Positions 20,876-30,822 of a stretch of 64,000 bases of DNA are shown piece after piece. Source of the stretch: Chloranthus sessilifolius (lineage: Eukaryota > Streptophyta > Magnoliopsida > Chloranthales > Chloranthaceae). Position 1 is the first letter of the stretch. Each line of letters opens with the position of its first letter. The notes under the pieces were generated by a model that worked only from the letters and a program-made list of their open reading frames with translations, did not search any database and had not been told where the DNA came from. The stretch is taken from positions 146,672,060-146,736,059 of the forward strand of contig CM037586.1 of the NCBI GenBank assembly GCA_021018995.1, read 5' to 3'. The position numbers and the translations under genes were made by a program.

Positions 20876-21501
20876 CTGGGGGGCTCACGCCATAGAGGTA
20901 CCCTGCAATTTGAGTCCGAAGGTTTGCTATGCAAATAAACTTCTTCAAAATGTTTTTCGACATGATGTATGTGTAGCCTGTCTCCTGCTTGCAAAAAATA
21001 ACTTGAAAGATCAATTGTGCACCTCAATTGATCTAAAGCAGAAATAGTTCAATTTGTACCTTAAATGTCTTGCGAGTTCACGTTTACGTGATTAGCTCTG
21101 AGATAAAGGTTTGTAGCTGAAATTGCTCTTACTCGCCAATCAGTTTTAGACCCAAATGCTGCTTGCTTGTAGGCGCTTGTTGTGGTGGCAATGAGCTCAT
21201 CACCATGCACATATGTTGTCCTTGTAGTAACTGCTGTCAGTTGGCTCGCTTCTTTCACCTACACAAAAATAAAATGCAAATGATTAGTAAAATAAAAACA
21301 GCACGGAAGCTTCAAAGAAATCAGCTAGGTCAACGCATTTCACCTGCTTCTCAATATCCGCAATCTGTTGTCTCTGCTGCGAGAGTGGAGTTATCTTAGC
21401 CCCAAGTATTATATCGCGAATTTCAGACTAGGTCAACGCCGGTGTGTTTACATTATTCTTCTTGGCTCTTAGAGTATAAGATCTCTCAGAGCAACTTCAA
21501 C
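20876..21501 (-). pseudogene. PRP8: PRP8 splicing factor fragment, three exons with introns
   Basis: Three minus-strand exons match the C-terminal part of plant Prp8, the U5 snRNP core protein. Exon 21344-21501 starts VEVALRDLIL and continues [32 protein letters not shown]. Exon 21060-21258 encodes [20 protein letters not shown], then [20 protein letters not shown]. Exon 20876-20984 encodes [19 protein letters not shown], then [14 protein letters not shown], the start of the Jab1/MPN domain. All internal borders carry GT donors and AG acceptors, so this is a genomic copy, not a processed one. An in-frame TAG replaces a glutamine after NTPALT, a short deletion with frame shift lies near its start, and an extra T precedes the exon 2 donor. 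Flanking exons were not found. It is a dead fragment of a 2300-residue gene. Confidence 0.9.
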
Positions 21502-21705
21502 CTGCATTGAAGGTCATCTTAGCAAACCTCATAACACTAATAGGAAAAGATGGTACAGATCAAGGCATCTAGATTTGATAAAATGGAGTCAAAGGCAATT
21601 ATATAATTCAATAGTTGACTACAATAGATCATATGACAAGTATCGTGTTTTGTTCCAATTTTATATACCAGAGATCTATTGATCATGAACATCAAATCAA
21701 ATGGC
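21502..21705. repeat. PRP8 intron remnant and foldback-like DNA
   Basis: The first part reads as PRP8 intron upstream of the acceptor at 21501. The rest (21590-21705) has family A foldback words such as AGTTGACTACAATAGATCATATGACA. The copia element interrupts it at 21710. Confidence 0.4.
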
Positions 21706-21710
21706 CCTTA

Positions 21711-22720
21711 TGTTGGATATTTACCAAATAAATATTTATTACTTTAATAATATTTATCTATTATTAATTTAATAATGTTTATTTATTTTTAAATGGTTCC
21801 TTAAAGTGATTGGTTCCATATTAAAAGGATGCTTTTAACCTTGCTTTTAACCTTCAAGTCAAAATTACTTGAATTTTGAATTAATATTGGAGGGAAACTT
21901 TTTCCACCATAAGTTTAAAAGTGTTGTAAATGTTTTATCCCACCTCACTATTTTACAAGAAATATTCATGACTTATATATGGAAAGTTACCTTCCATATT
22001 GTTTGGCTTGATAAGAAGACACGCTCAAGCGCAGCGCTGCTGCCTTGTTATGTGCGAATGGCGCAATTGGCGCTTTTAAGGCGCACTTTGCACTTCGCAC
22101 GACCGCATCGTCGTGAGGAGCTTGACGACCCTTTCCTATTTGAACTGAGATGATCCGATCGGTTGACTTGTTGGCCGGGCACGGATTGACTTCGCATGTG
22201 TGCATTAGGCAGTTTCCGACCGTTCAAGGAAACGGTCGGATTTCGGATTCGAACAAGCGATTCACGATTTGATTTCGAATTCAGACAAATCAGTTGACCA
22301 AAAGATGTAACTGTTCGGATGTGAACCGTTGGATCCTTGTAACCGTTGATCGGATCGATCAGGGCCCTCGATTGCAAGCAACCGACAAACACAACCGCCC
22401 CTAAAAGGGTGCTCCGAAAGTTATAAATAGAGGCCAGAGGAGGGATTCTAAAACACTTGCAATTTCTGAATCTTACATCTGAGCCCTCAGAATTCGTGTG
22501 CAAACGGAGCATTACGCTTCGTTCGTTGGGTGCATACTCTGAGCAACGTAGTGTGTGACAGATCGGTTCTTCACCGAGGCTTCATTGTATCCTGGAGGCA
22601 AATTTGCCGATATCCCGTTGCATATAGGGGGCAAATATTGTCTTGAAGACAATGATCTAATCGCACCTTGAAGCAATTTTCCAGTCTATTTTCTGTCAAT
22701 CTTTGTGCAATATACTAACA
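21711..22720 (+). repeat. 5' LTR of copia element
   Basis: Starts TGTTGGATATTT, ends TATACTAACA. A TATA box TTATAAATAG at 22421-22430 suits the LTR promoter. Downstream are TTGTATCCTGGAGGCAA and GGGGGCAAATATTGTC, shared in order with the LTRs at 6256 and 8833. The usual initiator-Met primer site is not obvious after 22720. Confidence 0.9.
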
Positions 22721-22754
22721 ATTTTAAGACAATAATTCTATAGCACAAAAGATG

Positions 22755-23825
22755 ATGGAACTCTCTAACACGAAGATCACGAAACTCGAATGCTTTAATG
22801 GCACCAATTTCAAATGATGGCAATCAAAAGTACATTTTCTACTCACAACTTTGAAAGTCGCATACGTTCTCACTATGGACTCACCATCATTGGAGAAAGA
22901 AGATGAAATGCTTGAAGAAGGTAGAATCCGTACGAAATGGGAAAGCGATAATTACACATGCAAAGGCTATATTCTCAACGCTCTTGCCGATTCTCTTTTT
23001 GACGTCTATCAAATTTATAAAACTGCAAAGGAGATATGGGAGGCTCTTGAACGTAAGTACAAAGTAGAAGAGGCCGGCGCGCGCACATACTTAGTAAGTG
23101 AGTTATTTAATTTTAAGATGTATGATTCTAAACCTAATTTAGAGCAAGTGTACCAAATGCAGATTATCTTCAACAATCTTGTGACGGAAGGAAGCACAAT
23201 AGACGAAGGTTTTCAAGTCTCTGTGGTTATTGCAAAATTACCGTTGGGATGGAAATATTACCATAAGAGTTTGAAACATACGAAGGAAGATCGTACTATG
23301 GAGGAACTCTTGACTCATCTTCGCATAGAAGAAGAGGCTCGTCTACGTGACAAGGAGGAGAAAACTGAACTCGTCTCCAATGCATATATTGTTGAAGATG
23401 CATCCACATCGAAGAAGAAGAACAAAGGGAAGAACTTCAAACTGAAGCCGAATAAGAAGGATTTCAAGAAAGGACAATACAAGGAAAAAGCAAAGAAGGG
23501 TACTTATTTTTATTGCAATAAACCCGGCCATTTCAAACGTGATTGCCGAGAATTTTTGAAAAATAAAAATCAGGCAAACATTGTGGGTGAAGAAGATCTC
23601 GTTGCGGTGATCTCCGAAGTCAATATGGTAGATGGTGGAAATAAATGGTGGCTCGATTCTGGAGCTACTAGGCATGTTACTTCTGATAGGAATAATTTTA
23701 TATCCTATGAGGAGGCTCATGATGGACATGAATTGTTCATGGGAAATTCCACTACTGCCAAAGTGGTAAGCCAAGGCAAAGTTGTTCTACACTTTACTCA
23801 CAGAATGGTGTCCTTCATGTTCTGA
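22755..23825 (+). CDS. copia gag and protease region (fossil)
   Basis: The gag part has the UBN2-type signature: LECFNGTNF at the start, then KEIWEALERKY, LVSELFNFKM and LEQVYQMQIIFNNL, followed by a Lys-rich stretch and the zinc knuckle CNKPGHFKRDC. About 35 residues later comes the protease motif WWLDSGATRHVTSD, with the D-S-G active-site triplet. This is the standard N-terminal half of a copia polyprotein, forming capsid and cleaving it. Part of a broken element. Confidence 0.85.
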
Positions 23826-26638
23826 AATCAAAAAAATCTTGTATAAACATATTCTGAACAAACATGGATTCAATATTGTGATCGAATCCGATTCCATTGT
23901 ACTTTCTAAGAAAGGGATGTTTGTAGGCAAGGGGTATGCCTCTTGTGGAATGTTTAAGTTCAATATCAATGAAAAATCTGCTTCTTCAGTTTATATGTGT
24001 GACTCAATTTATTTATGGCATAATAGATTAGGGCATTTAAATTTACGTTCTATGGATAATATGATTAAATTAGAACTTTTTCCTAAAATACATATAAATT
24101 ATGGTAAAGATAGATGTAGCATATGCGTCCAATCTAAAATGACTAAAAAACCATTTAAAAGTGTTGAAAGACAATATAAACTATTAGATTTAATTCATAC
24201 TAATTTGTGTAGTTTAAATAATATTACCACTAAAGGAGGGAAAAGATATTTCATCACTTTTATTGATGATTGTTCTCGACTTACATATATTTTTCTTCTT
24301 CAATTAAAAGATGAAGCATTTAGTAAATTTATCTCTTATAAGGCCTTAGTGGAAAATCAATTAGATTTTAAAATTATGGCATTACGATTGGATAGGGGAG
24401 GTGAATACATGTCACATGAATTTTCTAAATTTTATGACAAGTATGAAATTATTCATGAAGTCACCGCTCCATGTTCTCCTCAATCAAATGGAATTGTCGA
24501 AAGGAAAAATCGGACTCTAGTAGAAATGGTAAATTCTATGTTAACAAATTCTGGTTTGAATTCAAATTTATGGGGAGAAGCATTGCTTACTGCATATTAT
24601 ATTTTAAATCGGATACCTTTTAAAAAGTCTTCTAAAACTCCATATGAAATTTGGAAGAACAAACCTCCCAAATTATACTATTTAAAAGTATGGGGCTGTA
24701 GAGCATTAGTTAGGGTACCCGATTATAAACGTACAAAATTAGGTCTTAAAGTCATTGAATGTATTTTTGTGGGATATTCTATTAATAGTCCTATATACAG
24801 ATTTTTAGTATGTGAGCATAATAATATTTTTGAAAATGATTCAATTTTTGAATCTAGAGATGCAGTATTTTATGAGAATACTTTCTCTACTATTTCTAAA
24901 CCTCTTGCATCCTCTAACTTAGATGAATCTTCTGATTCTCTTCATCTCTCTAGTAGTGAAGATGAAAAGATGGAACCTAGAAGAAGTAAGAGACCTAGGA
25001 AAGCCACCGATTTTGGGTCAGATTTCTATGTGTATCTTGTAGAAGGAACCAGAAATGAGAAAACTAAGAAAATGAAGTTTATTTTTAATATCGATGAAGA
25101 TCCTCAAACTTTTGATGAAGCTGTTAAGTCTATTGATTCTGCATTTTGGAAAGAAGCTATAAATGATGAAATGGATTCTATCATGTCCAATAATACTTGG
25201 GAATTAGTAGACTTACCACAGGGATCTAAACTTATAGGTTGTAAGTGGATATTTAAAAGAAAACTTAATCCTAATGGCACTATAAATAAGTTTAAGGCTA
25301 GACTTGTTGCCAAAGGTTTTAGACAAAAGCATGGTATTGATTATTTTGATACCTATGCTCCAGTGGCTAGGATTTCTTCCATAAGGATCTTATTTGCTCT
25401 TACTTCTATATATAAACTTCAAGTTCATCAAATGGATGTTAAGACCGCCTTTTTAAATGGTGAACTTGAAGAGGAAGTATATATGGATCAACCAGAGGGT
25501 TTTATCATGCAAGGACATGAAAATAAAGTTTGTAAACTTATTAGGTCCCTATATGGTCTAAAACAGGCTGCATGAAAAATTTGATAGTATTATTTTATCA
25601 TATGGATTCAAGATTAATGAATCAGATAAATGCATTTATAGTAAGATATCAAAGGGTAAAGGAATAATTATTTGTCTCTATGTGGATGACCTCTTAATTT
25701 TTGGTACAGACTTAGAAAGTATTATATATACAAAAAGTTTTTTGGCTTCAAAATTTGATATGAAAGACATGGGTGAAGCCGATGTAATTCTTAGAATAAA
25801 ATTATTTAAGCAAGATAATAATATTATTTTATCTCAGTCACACTATATAGAAAAAGTGCTAAAGAAATTTAAACATAATGGAAAATTAGCACCAACACCT
25901 TTTGATCCAAGTATAAAATTAAAATCCAACGATAGTAGAAGTGTATCTCAATTAGACTTTTCTAGAGTAATTGGTAGTTTAATGTATGCTACTCATTGCA
26001 CTAGACCTGATATTGCTTATGCGGTAGGGAAATTAAGTAGATATACTAGTAATCCTAGTCATGAACATTGAAAAGCAATTAGTAGAGTATTAAGTTATCT
26101 TAATAAAACTAAGGATTATGCTTTACATTATGTTGGTTATCCTACTGTACTTGAGGGATACACAAATGCTAGTTAGAACAATGATACAGATGAGTCAAGG
26201 TCTACTAGTGGATGTGTATTTACACTTGGAGGTGCCGCAGTTTCTTGGGGATCAAAGAAACAAGCATGCATAACACATGCAACTATGGAATCAGAATTTA
26301 TTGCTCTTGCGACAGGGAGTAAGGAAGCAGAGTGGTTAAGGAATTTACTATTAGAAATTCCTATTTGGCCGAAGCCTATGCCACCAATCTCTTTATTCTG
26401 TGATAGTGAAGCTGCGCTATCTAAAGCTTATAGCAAAATTTATAATAGAAAGTCTAGACATATAAGTTTAAGACACAGTTATGTTAGTCAATTACTCTGT
26501 GAAAGAGTAATTACTATCAATTCAATACGGACCTTTGCAAATTTAGCGGATCCATTTACAAAAGGTCTTGCAAGAGATGTAGTTATTAAAACATCAGAAG
26601 GGATGGGTTTAAAGCCTAATAGATTACATCACCTATGA
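23782..26638 (+). CDS. copia integrase, reverse transcriptase, RNase H region (fossil)
   Basis: In order: the pre-integrase motif LWHNRLGHLNLRSM; integrase core with FITFIDDCSR, DRGGEYMSHEF and SPQSNGIVERKNRTL; a Ser/Glu-rich linker ending in RRSKRPRKATDFG; reverse transcriptase with WKEAINDEMDSI, CKWIFKRKLN, KARLVAKGFRQKHGIDY, MDVKTAFLNGELEEEVYM and the catalytic YVDDLLIFG (about 25680); and RNase H with ESEFIALATGSKEAEWLRN. The order PR-INT-RT-RH defines Ty1/copia. Broken. Confidence 0.9.
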
Positions 26639-27188
26639 TGGTAACCCGACCTATTTTCTAAAGTCCAGAAACTAAAGGTTCAATGGGAAAATAAATCATA
26701 TGTAGTGATTGCACATTATTAAAAGTGCGAGTTTACAACTCCAACCATCTCAAGTAATAATGTGGAACTTGTAACGTAAGGAAGAGGTTGAGGTATTTCT
26801 CTTAATCAGTCTATAGCATATAATGTTGAAATGTTTAAGTTACAAGGGCATTTATGATAGAACTGACCTATATGAGTTACGAAGTGTGGCCGCTTCGAAG
26901 AAAGATAAAGGCTTTTCTTAAATACAACTCACGAATACCGGGGTATAAGCACAAGGCCATAAAACGTGGTGGCTGTTAAAATGAAATGAAACTTAGATTA
27001 CTTATGTGTGTGATATATCCGGTTGATTATACAAGAAAATTAGTTCAAGAAATTAGATCACTAAAGTTCTTTATCAACTTTGATCTATTCTCACTAAGTG
27101 AAGTTTCAATTCATTAGGACACCTTCATTTATGCATACAGTAGTCAAGAAATGCTTAAATTTCTTTGGTACATATATATACTATTTTT
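26639..27188 (+). other. 3' untranslated region of copia element, conserved in a relative
   Basis: No frame. Segments such as TATGATGGTAACCCGACCTA, GAAGAGGTTGAGGTATTTC, TTAAGTTACAAGGGCAT and GTGTGGCCGCTTC have clear counterparts in the same order at 8385-8690 in the non-autonomous element. Confidence 0.65.
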
Positions 27189-27760
27189 GGTTGACTTGTT
27201 GACCGGGCACGAATTGACTTCGCACGTGTGCACCATGTGTGCATTAGGCAGTTTCCGACCGTTCAAGGAAACAGTCGGATTTCGGATTCGAACAAACAGT
27301 TACGATTTCGAATTTAGACAAATCAGTTGACCAAAAGATGTAACTGTTCGGATGTGAACCGTTGGATCCTTGCAATCGTTGATCGGATCGATCAGGGCCC
27401 TCGATTGCAAGTAACCGACAGACACAACCGCCCCTGAAAATGTGCTCCGAAAGTTATAAATAGAGGCCAGAGGAGGGATTCTAAAACACTTGCAATTTCT
27501 GAATCTTACATCTGAGCCCTCAGAATTCGTGTGCAAACCAGAGCATTCTGCGTCTTCTTTTCGTTGGGTCGCACACTACAGAGCAACGTAGTGTGTGACA
27601 GATCGGTTCTTCACTGAGGCTTCATTGTATCCTGGAGGCGAATTTGCCGATATCCCGTTGCATATAGGGGGCAAATATTGTCTTAAAGACAGCGATCTAA
27701 TCGCGCCTTGAAGCAATTTTTCGGTCTATTTTCTGTCAATCTTTGTGCAATATACTAACA
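27189..27760 (+). repeat. 3' LTR of copia element
   Basis: Aligns with 22161-22720 of the 5' LTR, starting GGTTGACTTGTTG. It includes the TATA box TTATAAATAG near 27454 and ends TATACTAACA, followed by the CCTTA target copy. Confidence 0.9.
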
Positions 27761-27765
27761 CCTTA

Positions 27766-28368
27766 TTGCATTTTTACATATCACATGTCCCCAAAATACC
27801 AAGTCTTTCGTTAAATTCGGTGCAATCACTTGAAAAACGTGTGCAAGTAATGGCTCCCTAGCTATTTTATTAGTATACATAATATTCACTGGACTAGTAG
27901 TTTTTATGGCCCAAAACGTGGCATGATCATGGCTGTTTCACTTGACATGGAGGCATCTAACCTCCCCCCATATATATGTAGCATTATAGCCAAAATCCCA
28001 AAGCAAATTCCTATAGAAATTCATCTTTTATGTTGTTTTCTAAATGTTCCGGTGGCTCAAAATATTCAGCCAAACCCAAACATTCAAATTATGTCTATTG
28101 CCCATTTTAGAAAATTTCTATGAATCTTATGGGGGTTACAACTATTTGATGACCTTAATAAATATTTTCTAACTATAAAATTTAAATTTTGTTACTTGAA
28201 CGACTTTAGAAACCAATTCTTGTTCACCAAAATGTCTTTCATTCCTTGTCACATGTAACTAGGGAATCTCTAGTATGGAATCCTTTATAAGATATTTAAT
28301 TGTGAAGATAGACAAAAACAACTTAAATAAAACTAAGATATATAAGCATCAACAGAGGTTTTCGGTAC
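27766..28368. other. No gene seen
   Basis: AT-rich DNA continuing the sequence interrupted by the copia element. I looked for the last THF1 exon on the minus strand here (a Lys/Glu-rich C-terminus) and did not find it. Confidence 0.45.
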
Positions 28369-28484
28369 TTGTCTATGTATTCCTTTAAAAGCTCCTTAGC
28401 TTGAACCAACTTGGAGAGAAGGTTCCGATACACGTCAAGGTCCTTGTCCACGCTTCGCTTGTTTACATTTAACATTGCACAAAG
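28369..28484 (-). pseudogene. THF1: THF1 exon (LCAMLNVNKRS... segment)
   Basis: From an acceptor TATTAATAG the exon reads LCAMLNVNKRSVDKDLDVY, then RNLLSKLVQAKELLKEYIDK, and meets a donor GTACCG. This is the strongly conserved C-terminal helical region of THF1. No stop inside. It follows the 50619-50835 exon in phase 0, 22 kb away because of the inserted element. Confidence 0.92.
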
Positions 28485-28589
28485 CTATTAATAAGAAGTG
28501 ATCAGGAGGACGACAAAGAATGGCTTAGAAGCAACTTCCAATATGGTAGTGCCGCAAAGGGGGATCAGGATGACCCAATAGGTTGAGTA

Positions 28590-28870
28590 CCTCGACTCGC
28601 CAGGGGTTGGGTTTGGGTTCAAAGCCCCAATCCATCTAGTCCAATAGAGTCAAAAATCTTAACCTGTTTATTAAACAGGTCTGGTTTGGATCCTAATTTA
28701 TGGACCTGAACTCGACGTGACTAACCCAACCTGACCTGAATCCCTACCATATATTTTAACTTGAGATGACCCAAACTAACCCGCAAGACCAGATCCGAGT
28801 TTTTGCTAATAGGGGGTTGAGCACAGGTTGCAAGTATAATTGTATAAATCACCGGCCGAGCTGTGTCCAG
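28590..28870. repeat. GGGTT/AACCC-rich relic in THF1 intron
   Basis: GGGTTGGGTTTGGGTTC, CCCAACCTGACCTGAATCCC and GGGGGTTGAGC words form a loosely inverted arrangement like the GGCC-rich hAT-like repeats. It ends just before the Tat insertion. Confidence 0.4.
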
Positions 28871-29454
28871 GTTGATGGGTTACTGTAAACAATAAATTTG
28901 CATAGGATATAAATCTAACACAAATCAATCATAACAAATTTTCCCTCGTTAAGAGAAAGTTTTATTAAAATGGGGGACCTTACACTTTCGTGTATCACAG
29001 TCGATTCCCCATTAATTACATCAAAATTGAATACCTCTGATTAAAAGCTACTAAATAAAAAATCACGTAATTACATCTCTGAAATAAATAAAACTAAGAT
29101 TCTAATTCTAAGTCATCATCGACATCTTCAATCCATCATGAGATAAATGGATAGCAGACTATCTTCATTGGAGATTTGAGAAATATGAAATAGGGGCCGA
29201 CGGATGGGAGAACCCCTCCTCCAAAAGCCGGGTCCATTTAATCGAAAAACACGAGTCATTTTTGAAGCAAGAAACTCGTGGACGAGTCTTAAAATGAATT
29301 CTTGTTCTCTGATCTCAAAGATGAGTTCGAATACCAAATCCATTTTTCGGGCAACTGATTATCAGAAGAGTTATCACTTTCAGCGATAGAGTGTCTAATC
29401 ATCAGCTAGATATTGTCAAATTCCTTTAAATTTGATGATCATAGATGATTTTAT

Positions 29455-30130
29455 AATGATTTTATCATTAAATTTAATCAATATCTTAATATTTAGTCAA
29501 TGCATAGTAAATCCACCGTTAGATCTCGTTACGATCTCACATTATGATCTTTTGGCTAAAAGTCAATGATTCCACCATTAGATTTGTTCAAAATCACAAG
29601 ATCTGATCAATATGCAATAAATCTACCGTTGGATCGCATTACGATCTCACATTATGATCGTTTGACTAAAAGTCAATGATTTTACTATTAGATTTGACTA
29701 CAATCACAAGATCTGGTCAGCATATAATAAATCCATCGTTGAATCTCATTACGATCTCACATTATGATCATTTGACTAAAAGTCAATGATTCCATTGTTG
29801 GATTTGACTACAATCACAATATCTGGTCAATATATAATAAATCTACCGTTGAATCTAATTACGATCTCACATTATGATCGTTTAACTAAAAGTCAATGCG
29901 TCCACCGTTAGATTTGACCAAATTTATAAGATCTGGTCAATATATAATAAATCCACCGTTAAATTTCATTACGATCTCATATTATGATTGTTTGACTAAA
30001 AGTCAACGAGTCTAACGTTAGATTTGACCAAATTTATAAGATCTGGTCAATATGCGATAAATCCACCGTTGGATCTCGTTACGATCTCATATTATGATTG
30101 TTTTGACTAAGAGTCAACGAGTCCACTGTG
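29455..30130. repeat. 110-bp tandem repeat, six copies (3' LTR)
   Basis: ACGATCTCA(C/T)ATTATGATC recurs at 29531, 29641, 29751, 29861, 29971 and 30081, an exact 110-bp period. Each unit also has CCACCGTTRGATCT and TTGACTAAAAGTCAA, a palindromic word. The copies are diverged. Confidence 0.9.
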
Positions 30131-30667
30131 AAAAAATTTTCGATCTCGAGGTTAAGGTCCAAACCCTCATTATAGGGAGTGATGATCCGAACCGCGAGAG
30201 AAACTCTAATTATCATAGATTAATATTTTAGGTATTATAGTTCGAAATTATTTTTCGGGTTCGTGATTGCAACCCGTATGAGCATCGAATTTGTGGTTGC
30301 AATCCGAGTATATTAGGAGTTATGCCCAGGGTCGTACCCACGTGGCTTAACTATTTCTAAGTACGCAAGAAATTGGGTATGAGTCGTAACGCGTAATCCC
30401 AAATTATAACTATAAATCCTACTTAGGAGGAGCCATAGCTCTTATCCTAAGCATATCTCCTTTAGATAAGTGTCGTAGCCCTTATCCTAAAAGTCTTAAT
30501 CCTAACTTATTCCTCTCGTCCACTTTTAAAAAAAGAAAATTAAAAAAAAAAAAAAAATAGTCAGAATCTCGGAGATACCTTAAAGTCTTTTTTAGAAGAG
30601 TCGGAGATATTTTCGGCAGAGCTCTCGTGTCAGAATTTTCGGATCTCTTGCAATGAGGACGGATCTG

Positions 30668-30677
30668 CTATTTATAG
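30668..30677 (-). promoter_or_regulatory. Sense TATA box in 3' LTR
   Basis: CTATAAATAG on the minus strand, matching the position of the 48796-48807 site in the other LTR. It lies just downstream, in element sense, of the palindromic array, which would therefore be in U3. Confidence 0.5.
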
Positions 30678-30822
30678 ATTTATGGTAGTGGTTATATAAG
30701 TTACGATCCTACGATTCCCGTAAGGTTTTCATGAAATGAACGGTTGAGAGAGCTGCATAAGTTTTCGTGTTCACGCGAATTGAGAAAGATTCTTCTCAGG
30801 TATGTCATTCTTTTCTCATAAT

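Larger units (their letters stand above)
21711..27760 (+). mobile_element. Ty1/copia LTR retrotransposon (broken)
   Basis: CCTTA flanks the element directly at 21706-21710 and 27761-27765. The left LTR is 21711-22720 and the right LTR is recognisable from about 27189 to 27760. Inside, on the plus strand, are gag with a zinc knuckle, protease, integrase, reverse transcriptase and RNase H in copia order, followed by about 550 bp of untranslated sequence. The LTRs differ only modestly over the shared part, so it is of medium age among the elements here. It is broken, with several breaks in the coding region, and the two LTRs differ in recognisable length. The lineage is probably near Tork/Ale, not settled. 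Confidence 0.92.
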
